DNA of 40,135 bases from CAZMLC01 sp964567125 (GCA_964567125.1 CAZMLC010000016.1:1-40135); one strand, 5' to 3'; numbered from the stretch's first letter, positions 31,185-40,135 are shown. The notes: generated by a model from the sequence alone, not told the origin. Translations and numbers: made by a program.

Positions 31185-34100
31185 ATGCTTTCAAAATTTT
31201 TTATTGAGCGCCCACGCTTCGCCATGGTTCTCTCCATCGTGCTGATCCTGGCCGGCTGCCTTGCGCTCCAGAATCTGCCGATTACGCAATACCCGCCCGT
31301 CACACCGCCGCAAATCGTTGTGGTCGCGCGTTACCCCGGCGCAAATGCGCAAGATATCGCTAAAACCGTCGCGACCCCCCTTGAGGAGCAGGTGAACGGC
31401 GTCGATGGCATGCTCTACATGGCTTCGGACAGCGACGATTCAGGTAACTACACCCTCACGGTCACCTTTGAGGTTGGAACCGATGTCAACATCAACATGG
31501 TCAAGGTGCAAAACCGTATCCAGCAGGCGACGCCGAAACTGCCGAAAGAGGTCACGGAACAAGGTATTTCCGTTGACTCGCGCTCCAGCGATATTCTCGG
31601 CTTCTTCTATATCCTTTCGGAACATGGCACCTATAATACACTCCAGCTCAGCGATTATCTCTACAGCAGCGTCCGGCCTGAACTGCTCCGCGTTCACGGC
31701 GTAGGCGGCGTCGCGATCTTCGGCGCGCGCAACAGCGTGCGCATCTGGCTCGATCCGGACCGCATGGCTTCCAAAGGCATGAATACGGATGAAGTGATCC
31801 AGGCGATCCGTAACCAGAATGTCCAAGCCTCCGCGGGAACGGTCGGCGGTGTTCCCTCTGAATCCTCACCGCAAGTGTGGACGCTGACCGCGCAAGGGCG
31901 CCTCTCCGAAATCTCGGAATTTGAAAACATTGTGATCCGCACTGCGGAAAATGGCGCCATTGTCCGCTTGCGTGATATCGCAAAAATCGAATTCGGCAGC
32001 GACCATTATGAAGGTATTACGGGGAAATTCAACGGCCGCGATTGCGCCGTGTTCGCTGTTTATCAGACGCCAGGAAGCAATGCCATCCAAGCCATGGATG
32101 AAATCGGCCGTCAAATCGAACGGATCCGCGCGCGTTTGCCCTCAGACATGACGCTCAATGTCTCTTACGATGCCACGCGCTATGTGCGCTTCGCCATCGA
32201 GGAGATCACCATGACTCTGCTGCTCACCTTCATCCTGGTGGTGGGCGTCTGCTATCTCTTTCTGCAGGACTGGCGCGCAACGCTCGTCCCCTCCGTGACC
32301 ATCCCGGTTTCGATTCTGGCCACCTTTGCCGTACTGATGGTCATGGATTACAGCATCAACATCCTCACGCTCTTTGCGCTCGTGCTCGCCATCGGACTCG
32401 TGGTGGACGATGCGATCGTGGTCGTCGAGCGCGTCCTGCATAACATTGAGGTCCGCAAGCTCCCCGCCAAGGAAGCCACCTTGCTCTCCATGGAGGAAGT
32501 CACCGGTGCAGTCATTGCAACCACCCTCGTGCTGCTCGGCATCTTTGTCCCCGTCGGCTTCATCGGAGGCATTACGGGCAAGATTTATCAGCAGTTCGCC
32601 GTCACGCTCTCCGCCGCAGTCTGCTTTTCCACACTCAACGCCTTAACCTTGAGCCCGGCGCTCTGCGCCTTGCTCCTGCGCCATCAGGAACCGATCAAAC
32701 ATGGTCCGCTCGCCTGGTTTAACAGCATCTTAAACATCTGCCGCAATGGCTATGTGCATATCTCATACGCCGTGGCCCGCCGTTCCTTGCTGGCGCTGCT
32801 AATGCTGGTCGTCTCGGTCCTGATCGCGGCCTGGATGTTTGTAACCACGTCCAGCTCCTTCCTTCCGGATGAAGATCAATCGGTCTTCTTCATCGATCTG
32901 CGCCTGCCCGAAGGTTCGTCACAAGCGCGCACAACCGCCGTCATGGACGAAATCACTGCGCGCATCAAAAAAGTTGAGGGCGTCGACTGGATGCTGGGCA
33001 TCTATGGCCGCAGTATTTTAGGCGGCATCTCCGAAAACACCGGCATGTTCGTCATTGGGCTCAAAGTCTGGGATGAACGCAAAAGCCCGGACCTCCATCT
33101 CATCGCGATTCAAAAAACCGTGCGTGAAAAATTGTCGGACATTGCCGGCGCATCGATCAACAGCTTTGCTCCTCCGGCCATTCCGGGAATCAGCGCCAAT
33201 GGCGGACTCGACTTCCGCGTCCAGGCGCTGGATGATGCCGATCCGCAGAAGCTCGACGCCGCCGCCAATCAGCTGATCGATTCGCTGAATGGCTCACGCG
33301 AAATCGCCTTCTGCTTTACCACCTACACCGCGCAGACCCCACATCTGAAACTGCTCGTCGACCGCGTCAAATGCGAATATTACAAGGTGCCCATCTCCAC
33401 GCTCTTTGCCACGTTACAAAACTATTTGGGTTCCCGCTATGTCAACGATGTCAATATCGGCACGCAGGTCAACATGGTGATGATCCAATCGGAATGGAGC
33501 CATCGCGCTTCGCCGGACGACATTCGTAAACTCTATGTCCGCAGCAGCACAGGCGCGATGGTGCCAGTCAGCGCGCTGCTTAACATGGAGAGCGAACTTG
33601 CGCCCCGCCTGGTGCATCGCTTCAATCAGTACCCGGCTGCTTCAATGGTCGGCATTCAAATGCCCTTTGCCTCCAGCGGTCAGGCCATGCAGCGCGTCCG
33701 CGAAAATGCCAAGCGCTATCTGCCGCTTGGCTATGATATCAGCTGGGCAGGCCTCAGTTTCCAGGAAGATCGTTCCTCCGGACAGGTCGGCATCCTTGTG
33801 ATCATGGCGCTGGTCTTCGGTTATCTCTTCCTCGTGGCCCAGTATGAAAGCTGGACCATCCCCGTCTCCGTGATGCTCTCAATCTTTGTCGCCGCAGCCA
33901 GCGCACTTGTAGGCTTGAAAATATGGGGCTTATCGCTTAGCATTTATGCGCAATTGGGTCTCATCCTTCTCGTCGGACTGGCCAGTAAAAACGCCATCCT
34001 GATCGTGGAGTTCGCCAAGACGCGGCATGAAGAGGGACTGTCGATTGTTGCAGCCGCGGCAGATGCGGCCCATCAGCGGTTCCGTGCAGTGCTGATGACG

Positions 34101-34325
34101 GCGTTCACCTTTATCTTGGGTGTGCTCCCCATGGTTTACGCGGAAGGCGCAGGTGCCGCCAGCCGTATCGCGATCGGCGTGACCGTGTACGCCGGCATGT
34201 TGGGTGCAACCTGTATCGGTATCACGCTGGTCCCCGGCCTCTTTGCCGTCTTCCAGCGCTTCCGTGAAAAGGCGCACGCGCTGATGGGCAAGCCGCGGCC
34301 CGAGATGGCAAATGGCGATGAATAA
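31185..34325 (+). CDS. RND multidrug efflux pump, inner-membrane transporter (AcrB/HAE1 family)
   Basis: A 1046-aa proton-driven transporter, the full length of AcrB (1049). Twelve spans and two large periplasmic loops follow the usual plan. The proton-relay aspartates are Asp408 and Asp409 in GLVVDDAIVVVE, matching AcrB Asp407/408. The lysine partner lies in GLASKNAILIVEFAK. The start FFIERPRFAMVLSIVLILAG is typical. It likely exports hydrophobic compounds through the adaptor and outer-membrane lipoprotein on either side of it. The substrate range cannot be read from the sequence. Confidence 0.95.
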   Translation: MLSKFFIERPRFAMVLSIVLILAGCLALQNLPITQYPPVTPPQIVVVARYPGANAQDIAKTVATPLEEQVNGVDGMLYMASDSDDSGNYTLTVTFEVGTDVNINMVKVQNRIQQATPKLPKEVTEQGISVDSRSSDILGFFYILSEHGTYNTLQLSDYLYSSVRPELLRVHGVGGVAIFGARNSVRIWLDPDRMASKGMNTDEVIQAIRNQNVQASAGTVGGVPSESSPQVWTLTAQGRLSEISEFENIVIRTAENGAIVRLRDIAKIEFGSDHYEGITGKFNGRDCAVFAVYQTPGSNAIQAMDEIGRQIERIRARLPSDMTLNVSYDATRYVRFAIEEITMTLLLTFILVVGVCYLFLQDWRATLVPSVTIPVSILATFAVLMVMDYSINILTLFALVLAIGLVVDDAIVVVERVLHNIEVRKLPAKEATLLSMEEVTGAVIATTLVLLGIFVPVGFIGGITGKIYQQFAVTLSAAVCFSTLNALTLSPALCALLLRHQEPIKHGPLAWFNSILNICRNGYVHISYAVARRSLLALLMLVVSVLIAAWMFVTTSSSFLPDEDQSVFFIDLRLPEGSSQARTTAVMDEITARIKKVEGVDWMLGIYGRSILGGISENTGMFVIGLKVWDERKSPDLHLIAIQKTVREKLSDIAGASINSFAPPAIPGISANGGLDFRVQALDDADPQKLDAAANQLIDSLNGSREIAFCFTTYTAQTPHLKLLVDRVKCEYYKVPISTLFATLQNYLGSRYVNDVNIGTQVNMVMIQSEWSHRASPDDIRKLYVRSSTGAMVPVSALLNMESELAPRLVHRFNQYPAASMVGIQMPFASSGQAMQRVRENAKRYLPLGYDISWAGLSFQEDRSSGQVGILVIMALVFGYLFLVAQYESWTIPVSVMLSIFVAAASALVGLKIWGLSLSIYAQLGLILLVGLASKNAILIVEFAKTRHEEGLSIVAAAADAAHQRFRAVLMTAFTFILGVLPMVYAEGAGAASRIAIGVTVYAGMLGATCIGITLVPGLFAVFQRFREKAHALMGKPRPEMANGDE

Positions 34326-34371
34326 TGCGCAAAACGATTCGGCCAAACCCACTGACAGATAAGGAAATGCT

Positions 34372-35835
34372 ATGAAGAAAACGATTCTTTTGAGTGCTGG
34401 ACTGATCGGCCTTTTCGCCCTCTCCGGCTGCACGATCTTCCGTGTTGGCCCCGATTATACCGAAAGTACCTTCGCACGCTCCGAAGCCGTGACCAATGCG
34501 CTTCACGCGGCCGAGGTAACCAACACCCTTGCGATTGCGACCTGGTGGGACACGTTCAACGATCCCCAGCTCACGGCGCTGGTCAAGCAGGCCCTGAGCA
34601 CCAATCGCGAACTGCGCATCGCCGAGGCCAAGATCCGTCAAGCGCGCGCACAGCTCGGTATCGCAGCCGCACGGTTCCTTCCTGGGCTCAATTTCGCAGG
34701 CGAATATCAACGTCAGGGCGTCAGCCAGAACAGCATGAATTTCCCCATGGGAAATCTCGACCAGAACTACTACAGCGCGGGCTTTGATGCAACGTGGGAA
34801 CTCGATATTTTCGGCGGCAACTGGCGTCAACTCGAGGCCTCGATGGCATCGTTGCAAGCGATTGCCGCGATGCGTGAAGCGGTCAAAGTCACCTTAGCCG
34901 CGGAAGTTGTGACCGGGTACATCAGCTTCCGGACCGCGCAACAGCGCCTGCTCGTGGCTCAGAACAACGTCGCGATCCAATCGAACACCTACGCGCTGGT
35001 CGCTTCGCGCGCCCAGTCCGGACTGGAAAATCAACTCCCCATCCAGCAGTCGATCTACAATTTGGAAAAGACGCGCGCGGATATCCCGGCCATTGAAAGT
35101 GCGCTGGAATCCTCCGCCAATGCCTTGGCGATCCTAACCGGCGAAATGCCGGGCACGCTGCACGAGCAGCTCGCGGCCCCAAAAGGAATCCCCGAGGCGC
35201 CGGCATGGCTGCTGGAGGGTATCCCTGCTGAGGTGATCCGCTTCCGTCCCGATGTCCGCGCAGCAGAACGCCAGGCCGCGGCCGCTATGGCGGAAATCGG
35301 CATGGCGCGCGCCGATTACTATCCGAAATTCGCCTTGAATGGCGCGATTGGCCTGCAGTCGCTCAAGGCGCCGAACTTTTTTGAATACGACAGCATGGCC
35401 TACGGCTTCGGCCCCAAAGTCTCCTGGGCGATCTTCCGCGGCGGCTCGATCCGCAACAACGTGCTGGCGAAGACAGCCGCACAGGAGCAAGCCCTGCTTG
35501 CCTATGAGCAAACTGTCCTCGCAGCAGCCAAGGAGATCCGCGATGCGCTCGTCGCCTACAACAAGGAGATGGAACGCGAGGCTTCGCTCAAAAAAGCGGT
35601 CGACGCCGCCAAGAAAGCCGTCACGATCTCCGAGGATCTCTACAAGAACGGCCTGACCGACTTCAACAACGTACTGGATGCCCAGCGTTCGCTTTCCGCG
35701 CTCGAAGAGGGGGAAATCGCCAGCAAGGGGAATATCTCCGCACAGCTCGTCCGCCTCTACAAGGCGCTCGGTGGCGGCTGGCAACCTGTCCCCGCCGAGG
35801 CAGCCCCGGCGCCTGCCGCACCGGACAACAAGTAA
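34372..35835 (+). CDS. RND efflux outer-membrane lipoprotein (NodT/OprM family)
   Basis: A 487-aa outer-membrane factor. It has a signal with lipobox L-S-G-C (about residues 16-19), then RVGPDYTE typical of the family, two TolC-type repeats of long helices and short strands (for example LTALVKQALSTNRELRIAEAKIRQARAQLG and FRPDVRAAERQAAAAMAEIGMARADYYPKF). An Ala/Pro-rich tail ends the protein. It forms the trimeric channel of the pump. AAGGAA lies before the ATG; the gene ends 28 bp before a strong terminator, which closes the operon. Confidence 0.94.
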   Translation: MKKTILLSAGLIGLFALSGCTIFRVGPDYTESTFARSEAVTNALHAAEVTNTLAIATWWDTFNDPQLTALVKQALSTNRELRIAEAKIRQARAQLGIAAARFLPGLNFAGEYQRQGVSQNSMNFPMGNLDQNYYSAGFDATWELDIFGGNWRQLEASMASLQAIAAMREAVKVTLAAEVVTGYISFRTAQQRLLVAQNNVAIQSNTYALVASRAQSGLENQLPIQQSIYNLEKTRADIPAIESALESSANALAILTGEMPGTLHEQLAAPKGIPEAPAWLLEGIPAEVIRFRPDVRAAERQAAAAMAEIGMARADYYPKFALNGAIGLQSLKAPNFFEYDSMAYGFGPKVSWAIFRGGSIRNNVLAKTAAQEQALLAYEQTVLAAAKEIRDALVAYNKEMEREASLKKAVDAAKKAVTISEDLYKNGLTDFNNVLDAQRSLSALEEGEIASKGNISAQLVRLYKALGGGWQPVPAEAAPAPAAPDNK

Positions 35836-35863
35836 TGCCTCGGCATACCGATTCATTTAAAAG

Positions 35864-35892
35864 CGGTCTGAATTTAATCAGACCGTTTTTTT
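35864..35892 (+). terminator. Intrinsic terminator of the RND operon
   Basis: An 8-bp perfect stem CGGTCTGA / TCAGACCG with loop ATTTAA, followed by seven T. Confidence 0.93.
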
Positions 35893-35913
35893 ATTGCAGC
35901 CAGCGATGATCTT

Positions 35914-35942
35914 TTGACAAGCAATTCCGCATTTGTTACGTT
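35914..35942 (+). promoter_or_regulatory. Predicted promoter of the DUF3465 gene
   Basis: A consensus TTGACA (35914-35919) is followed after 17 bp by TACGTT (35937-35942). An 11-bp inverted repeat ACGTT-A-AACGT (35938-35948) covers the -10. Confidence 0.5.
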
Positions 35943-36007
35943 AAACGTGTTGTGTGCGCTGCTGATTTTATAAAATGTCTCGCCGCACAGCATAGACGCT
36001 CTTCATT

Positions 36008-36478
36008 ATGCGAAAATTTTTGATAGCATTCATTCTCGGCATTGCCGCCTATCTTGCCGTTGTCGATGCCCGCACGCCACCGCGCACCGAACAGCGTGTA
36101 ACCCCAGCAGCCATCGCGCAACAGACCGCGCCAGTACGTGAACGCAGCGCATCGGCAACGCATCCGACCTTTAACGCCGCCGATGACGGCAAGCAGGTGA
36201 TGACTCAAGGAACGGTCTGCCGCATTCTGGAGGATGACAACACAGGTCGCCGTCACCAGCGCTTTCTGATTGAACTCAAATCGGGACAAACGATCTTGAT
36301 TGCGCACAACATCGATCTGGCAGGCCGTGTCGCGCCGCTCGCTGTCGGGGATGTTCTCCTCGTCAATGGCGAGTATGCATTCAATGAAAAGGGCGGCGTA
36401 ATCCACTGGACACACCGCGACCCCAAAGGCAGACATCAACACGGCTGGATCAAACGCGAAAACGCGATTTTCCAATAA
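36008..36478 (+). CDS. Exported DUF3465 domain protein
   Basis: A 156-aa protein with an N-terminal hydrophobic signal or anchor (about residues 3-19) and a low-complexity linker rich in Ala/Thr/Arg/Gln (25-55). The DUF3465 domain follows: GTVCRILEDDNTGRRHQRFLIEL, then GQTILIAHNIDLA and GGVIHWTHRDPKGRHQHGW. It looks like a small beta-barrel with several conserved His. Function is not established. The Shine-Dalgarno is weak. It is followed 19 bp later by the zinc-ribbon repeat protein. Confidence 0.85.
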   Translation: MRKFLIAFILGIAAYLAVVDARTPPRTEQRVTPAAIAQQTAPVRERSASATHPTFNAADDGKQVMTQGTVCRILEDDNTGRRHQRFLIELKSGQTILIAHNIDLAGRVAPLAVGDVLLVNGEYAFNEKGGVIHWTHRDPKGRHQHGWIKRENAIFQ

Positions 36479-36497
36479 CGCGCACAGGAGTGAAATC

Positions 36498-36923
36498 ATG
36501 AAACCTTGTCGCACATGTAAACGCGAGATCTCTGAAGACGCGCAGGCATGCCCGCAGTGCGGAGCACCCTATCCGGCGAAGGAGACCTGGTCCGGCTATG
36601 GCTTTGAATACAAAATGCCGCTGACCGTACTGGGGCTTCCCCTGCTCCATATTTCGTTTAAATATGCGCCCAATCGCAGACCCGTCGTCGCACGCGGCGT
36701 CATCGCGATCGGACAGTTCGCCTGCGGCATCGTCACGATCTCGCAATTCGGCGTAGGGCTTTTCAGCCTCGGGCAGTTCACACTCTCCGGCGTAGCGCTG
36801 GCGCAATTTTCCTGCGCCTATGCGCTGGTTGCGCAATTCGGACTTTACCTTGGTATGGGCCATGGTCCTTTTGTCAAATCATTCATTCCGTGGATCCAGA
36901 CCTTTTTAGATGCCGTTATATGA
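36498..36923 (+). CDS. Zinc-ribbon protein with five decapeptide QF repeats
   Basis: A 141-aa protein. A zinc ribbon C4-x2-C7 ... C18-x2-C21 starts it, followed by a linker with PLTVLGLPLLHISF. Residues 70-119 then hold five copies of a ten-residue unit with Gln-Phe at exactly 73-74, 83-84, 93-94, 103-104 and 113-114 (units such as IGQFACGIVT and LGQFTLSGVA). The remaining positions are small or hydrophobic. It may be a small beta-helix/solenoid or a membrane-embedded repeat; the sequence does not decide. An AGGAG lies before the ATG. It shares a transcript with the DUF3465 gene. Function unknown. Confidence 0.78.
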   Translation: MKPCRTCKREISEDAQACPQCGAPYPAKETWSGYGFEYKMPLTVLGLPLLHISFKYAPNRRPVVARGVIAIGQFACGIVTISQFGVGLFSLGQFTLSGVALAQFSCAYALVAQFGLYLGMGHGPFVKSFIPWIQTFLDAVI

Positions 36924-37027
36924 TTGCTGTCCTCATCACGCTCTTTTTTCTCATCGCGCGCTTTACCGCATTACCGATCCGTGCGGCCTGTGCGTTGCGG
37001 CCATGCATGCCGAATGGAGACGCTCGT

Positions 37028-38149
37028 ATGCGCGTTCCAACCCTGATGATACGTTTATTTCTACTCCTCTGCTGTTCCACCGCCGTAGCCGCACCCCATG
37101 AAATGCCCGTCGTAGCCAACCCCGGGCCTGAATTCGGCGCGCTTCTTCCAGCCCAGGCGCTCGGCATTGGCCTCACCATGGATGTCGCGTGCGACGGCGA
37201 TCTGCTCTATTCGATCGGCAATCGCCAGCTGTGCATCCAGAGCGGTGCACGCACAGGACGCCTGCAGCGTATTTCAACGCTGGATGGGCTCGGCAACGTT
37301 CGGCAAGTGGCTGTATCGCGCGGATACGCCTTTGTGACCAGCCGCGAGGACGGGCTCTTTATCATCGATGTCCGTCAACCTGCGCAGCCGCGGATCGCCT
37401 GCCATTACGATACGCTTGAACTCGCTACCGGCATCGCGGTTTCCGGCAATCTGCTCGCCGTTGCGAATCGTTTCGCTGGCATTGAACTCATCGATATCAC
37501 GCACCCGGAAAAACCGCGTTTTCTCTCCGCCGTGCGCGTCGGAGAAGCGCAATCCGTGGTCATCCACGGCCGCTGGCTCTATGCAGGCACATGGTCAAAC
37601 CGTGCGGTCGTGATCATCGATCTCCGCGATCCCTGCGCCCCTCAGATTGTCAACACCCTGGCCCTCGATGGCTTTGGCGATGGTCTTGCGGTTCATGGCA
37701 CACTGCTCGCCGCCGCGACAGGACACCACGCGGCGTCCCGTACAACGCCGCGTCCCGGTGACGCTGCGTTCGGCTCAGGCCACGGCGTTTCCTTCTTTGA
37801 TATTTCCGACCCTGCACATCCGCTCCTGCTCTCCACGCTCAAGTTTCCGCCCTTCTATCGACGCGGCATGGATATGTGGGGCGTTGTCCTGACACAGGAT
37901 CACGCCTATGTGAACGATACGCACAATGGATTCTTTCTCATCGACATCCGCACAATCCGAGCCCCGCGCGTGCTCGGACACCATCAGCTGCGCTGTCCGC
38001 AAAAGCCACACCTGCTCGCCGACGCGCAATTAACCGGACATCCCGGACGCATCCGGACATTACCGAACACCGCCGAACCGTGCGCGCTTGTCCCTGCTGG
38101 ACGTGAGGGCCTCATCCTCTGGCACTACAATCGGCAGACAACACATTAA
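37028..38149 (+). CDS. Secreted LVIVD-repeat beta-propeller protein
   Basis: A 373-aa protein with a signal peptide (MRVPTLMIRLFLLLCCSTAVAA). The mature part repeats the LVIVD pattern 'V.V.G.YAYV....GL.IIDI..P..P': YAFVTSREDGLFIIDVRQPAQP, LLAVANRFAGIELIDITHPEKP, WLYAGTWSNRAVVIIDLRDPCAP and AYVNDTHNGFFLIDIRTIRAP. About six blades are expected. Such proteins are exported and of unknown function, often next to sulfatase-type genes. I take the ATG at 37028 (GGAGA 8 nt before, clean signal) over 36890 or 36920; the upstream starts overlap or crowd the preceding gene and have no ribosome-binding site. The stop overlaps the convergent sulfatase stop. Confidence 0.78.
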   Translation: MRVPTLMIRLFLLLCCSTAVAAPHEMPVVANPGPEFGALLPAQALGIGLTMDVACDGDLLYSIGNRQLCIQSGARTGRLQRISTLDGLGNVRQVAVSRGYAFVTSREDGLFIIDVRQPAQPRIACHYDTLELATGIAVSGNLLAVANRFAGIELIDITHPEKPRFLSAVRVGEAQSVVIHGRWLYAGTWSNRAVVIIDLRDPCAPQIVNTLALDGFGDGLAVHGTLLAAATGHHAASRTTPRPGDAAFGSGHGVSFFDISDPAHPLLLSTLKFPPFYRRGMDMWGVVLTQDHAYVNDTHNGFFLIDIRTIRAPRVLGHHQLRCPQKPHLLADAQLTGHPGRIRTLPNTAEPCALVPAGREGLILWHYNRQTTH

Positions 38150-40041
38150 GGCACAGCAGCCCCCAGCCGCATCACAACCCCATCGATACGCCCGATCAGC
38201 GGTGTGTTGTCAAAGGTCTGAACAACTGCATTGCGCGTATCGACCCCCAGGCAAAAATCCTCCATGGGCTGCTGCGGCAAGAGCGCATGCGCATGTCCGC
38301 GGGCAACCTCCTGTCCATCGATAAACAGCACCATACGGCCATCATTCCCCACGTCTACACGAAGGGTTGAACCACTCACAAAGAGGCGATCGGACTGTAT
38401 ACTGCTCACCTGCTCACGCGCAGTGCGCACAGAAAAACAGACGCGCTGATTGCGCAGATGCACCGCATAGCCGACAGACAATCCGCCGTGCGCAAGCAGC
38501 ACGCAGTTGGATTGCGCCGTCTCCACGCGCAACGTTATTTCGAATGGCCGTTGCGCCACGCGCGGTGCCGCGCTACCGCTGAGCGTATCGCCCGACCGCA
38601 ACTTATTGAAATCGACAGGAACAGTCGATTCACTCTTTTTCAGATTCGGATCTTCCGGCGACGCATAGAGCATCTTAGCCTGCACAACGCGCCCTTCGGG
38701 TCGACGGGCTGCAGGGTGCTTGCCACCGATTTCAGCATTCTTCGTCGCGGCGAGAGCGCTCAATCGCGCGACGATCTCTGGATAGTGCGCCGCGCAGTTG
38801 TTTGTTTCGCCACAATCTTCGGCTAGGTTATAGAGACGAACGCCCTCCGCCTGAATCCGTTTTGTCTTACCGCCATAGAGATCGCTCTGACGCGTGAGCG
38901 CCAGTTTCCACGGGCCTTGACGTACCGCTTGAAGTTCATAGGCCAGAAAATAGTAGTGCGCTTCACGTGGTGACTCGCATGAAATACCCAGCAAATTACG
39001 CGAGCAATCGCGGCCGTCGATAACCGGTTCCGTTGGAATGTTACCCCCAGCCAAAGTCACGCAGGTCGGCAGGATATCAATGTTGCCGAGAATCGCGTCG
39101 CACTGGGTCCCTGCTGGCACATGCCCCGGCCACCATGCCAAAGTCGGTACGCGTACGCCGCCTTCCCATGTGCTGCCCTTGCCACCGCGCAACGGCAGCG
39201 CGGAACCACCATCCTTCCCTTTGATCAGCCAAGGGCCATTGTCGCTGGTGAAGAGCACCAGCGTCTCACGCTCCAGCTTCAGCGCACGCAGCGTATCGAG
39301 AATGCGGCCCGTACTCCAATCGACCTCTTCGACCCAATCGCCGTACAGGCCATTGTTTGATCGACCTGCAAACGCCTTGCCTGGATGGATAGGCGTATGG
39401 ACAGCGGTGTGCGGGAGGTAGAGAAAGAAGCGTTTTTCCTTGTTGGCGTGAATAAAACGCACCGCCTCCTCCGTATACCGTGCAACAATCTCAGACTGCT
39501 CCTCTTCCGTTAAAAGCGCCTCGACCCTCTCGTTGCGCATCAGCGGTACCACACGCTCATCCGCCCTGTTTTTCTTCAGCATGTCGTTGGAATAGGGAAA
39601 CCCGAAATAGGAATCAAAACCGCGCCGCGTCGGCAGGAACTCCGGCTGATCGCCCAGATGCCACTTGCCAATACACGCCGTGACGTACCCCCGTCGTTTC
39701 AGATGCTGAGCCAGCGTAACTTCGTTGGTGTTGAGGCCGTTCGGATTGCCCGGAAAATAAACGTGCGGAACAGAAATGCGCGCCTGATAACAGCCTGTCA
39801 TCAGCTGTGCGCGCGAGGGCGAACAGACCGCAGCCGCATAAAAGCTGGTCAACCGTATACCCTCCTGCGCCATGCGATCGAGCGCGGGAGTCTTCTGCTG
39901 CGTAGCACCAAAGGGTCCGATGTCCGCATAACCCATATCATCGGCCATGATCACGATGATGTTCGGCGGCCTTTCCGCGCACATGGCATGAAAGGCAACG
40001 AGAAATCCGACGCTCCACCAGAAAAACAGACGCATGCTCAT
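38146..40041 (-). CDS. Secreted arylsulfatase with C-terminal jelly-roll-like domain
   Basis: A 631-aa sulfatase with a signal peptide (cleavage after about residue 22). The active-site consensus C73-S-P-S-R77 is where Cys is turned into formylglycine. Metal ligands are in IIVIMADDMGYAD (Asp34, Asp35) and FTSDNGPW, and the sulfate-binding GKWHLG has Lys126 and His128. Residues 470-631 are beyond a normal sulfatase: repeated beta-strand segments such as PFEITLRVETAQSNCVLLAHGG and LRVDVGNDGRMVLFIDGQEVARG look like a LamG/concanavalin-like fold. It likely removes sulfate from polysaccharides. No formylglycine-generating enzyme is in the window. AAGGGG precedes the ATG. Confidence 0.93.
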   Translation of the reverse strand: MSMRLFFWWSVGFLVAFHAMCAERPPNIIVIMADDMGYADIGPFGATQQKTPALDRMAQEGIRLTSFYAAAVCSPSRAQLMTGCYQARISVPHVYFPGNPNGLNTNEVTLAQHLKRRGYVTACIGKWHLGDQPEFLPTRRGFDSYFGFPYSNDMLKKNRADERVVPLMRNERVEALLTEEEQSEIVARYTEEAVRFIHANKEKRFFLYLPHTAVHTPIHPGKAFAGRSNNGLYGDWVEEVDWSTGRILDTLRALKLERETLVLFTSDNGPWLIKGKDGGSALPLRGGKGSTWEGGVRVPTLAWWPGHVPAGTQCDAILGNIDILPTCVTLAGGNIPTEPVIDGRDCSRNLLGISCESPREAHYYFLAYELQAVRQGPWKLALTRQSDLYGGKTKRIQAEGVRLYNLAEDCGETNNCAAHYPEIVARLSALAATKNAEIGGKHPAARRPEGRVVQAKMLYASPEDPNLKKSESTVPVDFNKLRSGDTLSGSAAPRVAQRPFEITLRVETAQSNCVLLAHGGLSVGYAVHLRNQRVCFSVRTAREQVSSIQSDRLFVSGSTLRVDVGNDGRMVLFIDGQEVARGHAHALLPQQPMEDFCLGVDTRNAVVQTFDNTPLIGRIDGVVMRLGAAVP

Positions 40042-40079
40042 TTTGCACCCCTTTTCAACAGCCGTTTGGATGATGCTCT

Positions 40080-40108
40080 ACTGTAACACCCCCGCGAACA
40101 GGTGTCGA
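40080..40108 (-). promoter_or_regulatory. Predicted promoter of the sulfatase gene
   Basis: On the minus strand TCGACA (40108-40103), 17 bp, TACAGT (40085-40080), about 40 nt before the ATG. Its -10 region TGTTACAGTA is shared with the palindrome upstream of the M28 gene. Confidence 0.5.
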
Positions 40109-40135
40109 TCCCCTTCCGTGCAAAACAAAAGCGGC

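Noticed and set aside
36890..37027. Upstream starts (36890, 36920) for the LVIVD protein
   Set aside because: They lack a ribosome-binding site and start inside or over the end of the zinc-ribbon gene. The 36920 start does give a hydrophobic N-terminus, so a small doubt remains.

Overview
The window looks like chromosomal DNA from a Gram-negative member of the PVC superphylum, most likely Kiritimatiellota/Lentisphaerota. The reasons are two Tat-exported Gfo/Idh/MocA oxidoreductases, a secreted sulfatase, a GldG/DUF4340 ABC cluster, GspE-F-G-H-I secretion genes, many lipoproteins and an RND pump. Base composition is moderately GC-rich throughout, gene density is high, and I see no transposase, integrase, phage gene or CRISPR array. 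The phylum call is inferred from gene content, not from a marker-gene tree.

Left part (1-8489). A tRNA-Gly(GCC) is cut by the left edge. A plus-strand GH2 beta-mannosidase-like gene follows, whose acid/base motif is lost. Then comes a tightly packed minus-strand run, in transcription order: an unknown conserved protein, leuC, leuD, a Tat-exported Gfo/Idh oxidoreductase, an orphan ParA ATPase and a membrane protein with an HEATH (HExxH) metalloprotease motif. Upstream of this run lies a 363-bp non-coding region holding nested inverted repeats (a candidate structured leader), a divergent promoter and a 7-codon mini-ORF.

Centre-left (8490-20572, plus strand). A small coiled-coil membrane protein leads a phosphohexomutase, an ABC ATPase, an ABC-2 permease, a GldG-like protein and a DUF4340 protein. 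After a new promoter come type II secretion/type IV pilus-like genes: GspE ATPase, GspF, GspG and two minor pseudopilins. Two tandem, mutually similar small lipoproteins close the run. A minus-strand M28/glutaminyl-cyclase-like lipoprotein ends exactly against them.

Centre-right (21530-29934). A second Tat Gfo/Idh oxidoreductase is paired with a secreted HEAT-repeat protein and closed by a strong bidirectional terminator. A minus-strand operon converges on it: YchJ-like SEC-C protein, HAD phosphatase, a naturally short AlaRS without the C-terminal domain, and an unusual fusion of a WecA/MraY-type phosphoglycosyltransferase to a FlaA1/CapD-type membrane plus Rossmann segment.

Right part (29935-40135). 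A complete tripartite RND efflux operon (adaptor, pump, outer-membrane lipoprotein) has its own promoter and terminator. It is followed by a DUF3465 exported protein, a zinc-ribbon protein with five perfect decapeptide repeats, an LVIVD beta-propeller secreted protein, and a convergent secreted sulfatase with an extra C-terminal domain. Most operon heads have recognisable sigma70-like -35/-10 boxes spaced 16-18 bp.

No single obviously new multi-gene system stands out. The best leads are the structured leader before the leuCD run, the catalytically altered GH2, the WecA-FlaA1 fusion, the ParA/membrane HExxH pair, the tandem lipoproteins behind the pseudopilin genes, and the decapeptide-repeat zinc-ribbon protein.
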